DNA of 48,017 bases from Acidobacteriota bacterium. Lineage in GTDB: Bacteria > Acidobacteriota > Terriglobia > Bryobacterales > Bryobacteraceae. The stretch is from the NCBI GenBank assembly GCA_016870915.1, contig VFZY01000019.1, positions 1 through 48,017 of the forward strand, given 5' to 3'. The position numbers and the translations under genes were made by a program. Under the pieces are notes generated by a model that was not told the origin of the DNA, did not search any database, and worked only from the letters and a program-made list of their open reading frames with translations. Position 1 is the first letter of the stretch; every line of letters starts with the position of its first letter. Shown here one piece after another: positions 47,125 to 48,017 of this stretch.

Positions 47125-48017
47125 TTAAGGCAATGGCGGCGCGTTCCCATCGATGTGGCGTTTCAAGAACTGGAAGGCAAGGTCGCCGATCGGCCGGCCA
47201 AATTTCCAACCTTCCTCAATCGCGGGCCGGAAGTGAACGCCTCCCCATAGCCGGCTCAGCCCGCAGTCAGTCTCAAACGCTGTCCAGGTCGGCCACGGTC
47301 CCAGAACGATGTTTGCTGAGGGCGTGATTCCTGGTTCTACTCTGGAGGATCCCATGGACACGGGCACCGACCAGTTCAGCGCGTCACTGCCCAGGAACCG
47401 TCGCGCTACCTGTGCGTGCGCCGCGCAAAAAGCGGCTGAGCCGGAAGGATACTCGGGGTGATCGGCCACATCCAGGTATTCCTTCCATTCAACGGCGGGA
47501 ATATCGTTGACAGTGCCCTTGCCGGGCCCGCCCCAGGCTCTCACGGGCCGCCGTCCGTAAAGATATTGAATGGCGCTAAACGGGCGCACCGCATCGTGCT
47601 TCGCCTTTTCATTCCAGACCGCGATTCCCGTGTCGAAAGCGGCAAGATTGGTGGCGAAATCCAGGTGGATGAACTGGATGAGACTCAACCCGCGCGAGAG
47701 GGCGGCAAAGACGGCCGAGAAGCCGAGACTGGCGATCTTATCGTTAAACAACTCGGCTGTCATTTTCTGGCGATCCGTCAGATTCGCCGAAGCACGCAGC
47801 ACTTCGTCGGCCTGAGCCTGGTAGGCCGCGCGCCCCTTTGGCCCGTTCGGATGGCTGTCATCGGGCCGAGGCGTGTGGAACCGGTTGGGGTTGTTATCCC
47901 ACATTTCCGTTTTGAGCCGCGCGTGCGAATCTCCTGGATGCTCGTCCGCATCAATATCGATAGGGGTTTGAAGGCAGCGAAGACCCCTGCGGAGGACAGC
48001 ACCCAATGGGTGACAAA
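47125..48017 (-). CDS. Vanadium-haloperoxidase/PAP2-like protein, 5' end outside the window
   Basis: The frame stays open to the window edge (the codons before position 48006 read C-H-P-L), so the gene is partial at its start. About 297 residues are visible, mostly helical. HPEYPSGSAAFCAAHAQVA and SRLWGGVHFRPAIEEG correspond to the P-S-G-H and S-R-x-x-x-G-x-H phosphate/vanadate motifs of the PAP2/haloperoxidase superfamily. The histidine of the first motif is a serine here, while the vanadate-ligand histidine of the second motif is kept. KHDAVRPFSAIQYLYGRRPV is also typical of the bacterial group. Halide oxidation or phosphatase activity is therefore uncertain. Confidence 0.75.
   Translation of the reverse strand, partial: CHPLGAVLRRGLRCLQTPIDIDADEHPGDSHARLKTEMWDNNPNRFHTPRPDDSHPNGPKGRAAYQAQADEVLRASANLTDRQKMTAELFNDKIASLGFSAVFAALSRGLSLIQFIHLDFATNLAAFDTGIAVWNEKAKHDAVRPFSAIQYLYGRRPVRAWGGPGKGTVNDIPAVEWKEYLDVADHPEYPSGSAAFCAAHAQVARRFLGSDALNWSVPVSMGSSRVEPGITPSANIVLGPWPTWTAFETDCGLSRLWGGVHFRPAIEEGWKFGRPIGDLAFQFLKRHIDGNAPPLP

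Overview
The window reads as a chromosomal segment of a GC-rich soil-type bacterium, most likely an acidobacterium of the Solibacter/Bryobacter kind. This is an inference from the gene repertoire, since no marker gene is present. The pointers are PQQ beta-propeller dehydrogenases paired or fused with c-type cytochromes (including the putative haem-binding C-terminal type), TolB/PD40 proteins, twin-arginine-exported PLP and TIM-barrel enzymes, an Oar-like TonB-receptor fragment, and a lipoprotein of the PCYCGC/CYCYC type. Coding density is very high: no gene-free stretch exceeds about 230 bp, and many neighbours overlap by ATGA/GTGA/TTGA or face each other with 10-60 bp between starts. No tRNA, rRNA or CRISPR array was recognised.

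Layout. 1-521: an IS630-type transposase remnant that cuts off a JAB/MPN-like gene. 553-2664: rsmI and trigger factor, convergent. 2740-5714: a secreted CBM9-like dihaem cytochrome and a PQQ dehydrogenase. 5633-10179: one very large SIR2-NACHT-pentapeptide-WD40 protein of the NLR-like anti-phage class, broken by an apparent frameshift, with 13 near-identical WD40 repeats. 10200-18618: a TolB protein and a TolB-CehA/McbA metallohydrolase, an exported class V aminotransferase, an MFS exporter, a DoxX-thioredoxin membrane protein and a YtcJ-like amidohydrolase. 18597-23710: a tightly coupled minus-strand operon (SDR with a 5-bp duplication, two tiny membrane proteins, ferric-reductase/Rieske protein, unknown membrane protein, ornithine-lipid-type acyltransferase, DoxX). 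23772-27727: exported sugar-isomerase-like and aminotransferase genes, divergent from a cytochrome-PQQ fusion. 27724-31450: glycosyltransferase, a CYCYC protein with an in-frame UGA, SnoaL-like protein, PilC/GspF and a thioesterase. 31453-36374: a 1,499-residue S41 protease/double-SUMF1 protein interrupted by a 422-bp TonB-receptor fragment flanked by 5-bp repeats. 36425-40804: YraN, methyltransferase, class III aminotransferase and GT-C enzyme. 40814-46898: the complete glycine-cleavage set (gcvT, gcvH, gcvPA, gcvPB) behind a PBP4-type carboxypeptidase and an FmdB zinc ribbon. 47125-end: a partial haloperoxidase-like gene.

The three strongest leads are these. (1) A candidate selenoprotein at 28922-29359: UGA replaces a conserved cysteine to give a UxxC motif, the family sequence continues after it, and a 7-bp hairpin with a GGU-type apex sits 18 nt downstream, as in bacterial SECIS elements. 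(2) The SIR2-NACHT-WD40 receptor: its repeats vary almost only at the blade-surface positions that are hypervariable in fungal NWD incompatibility genes. (3) The TonB-receptor fragment whose exact removal restores a single 1,499-residue reading frame.
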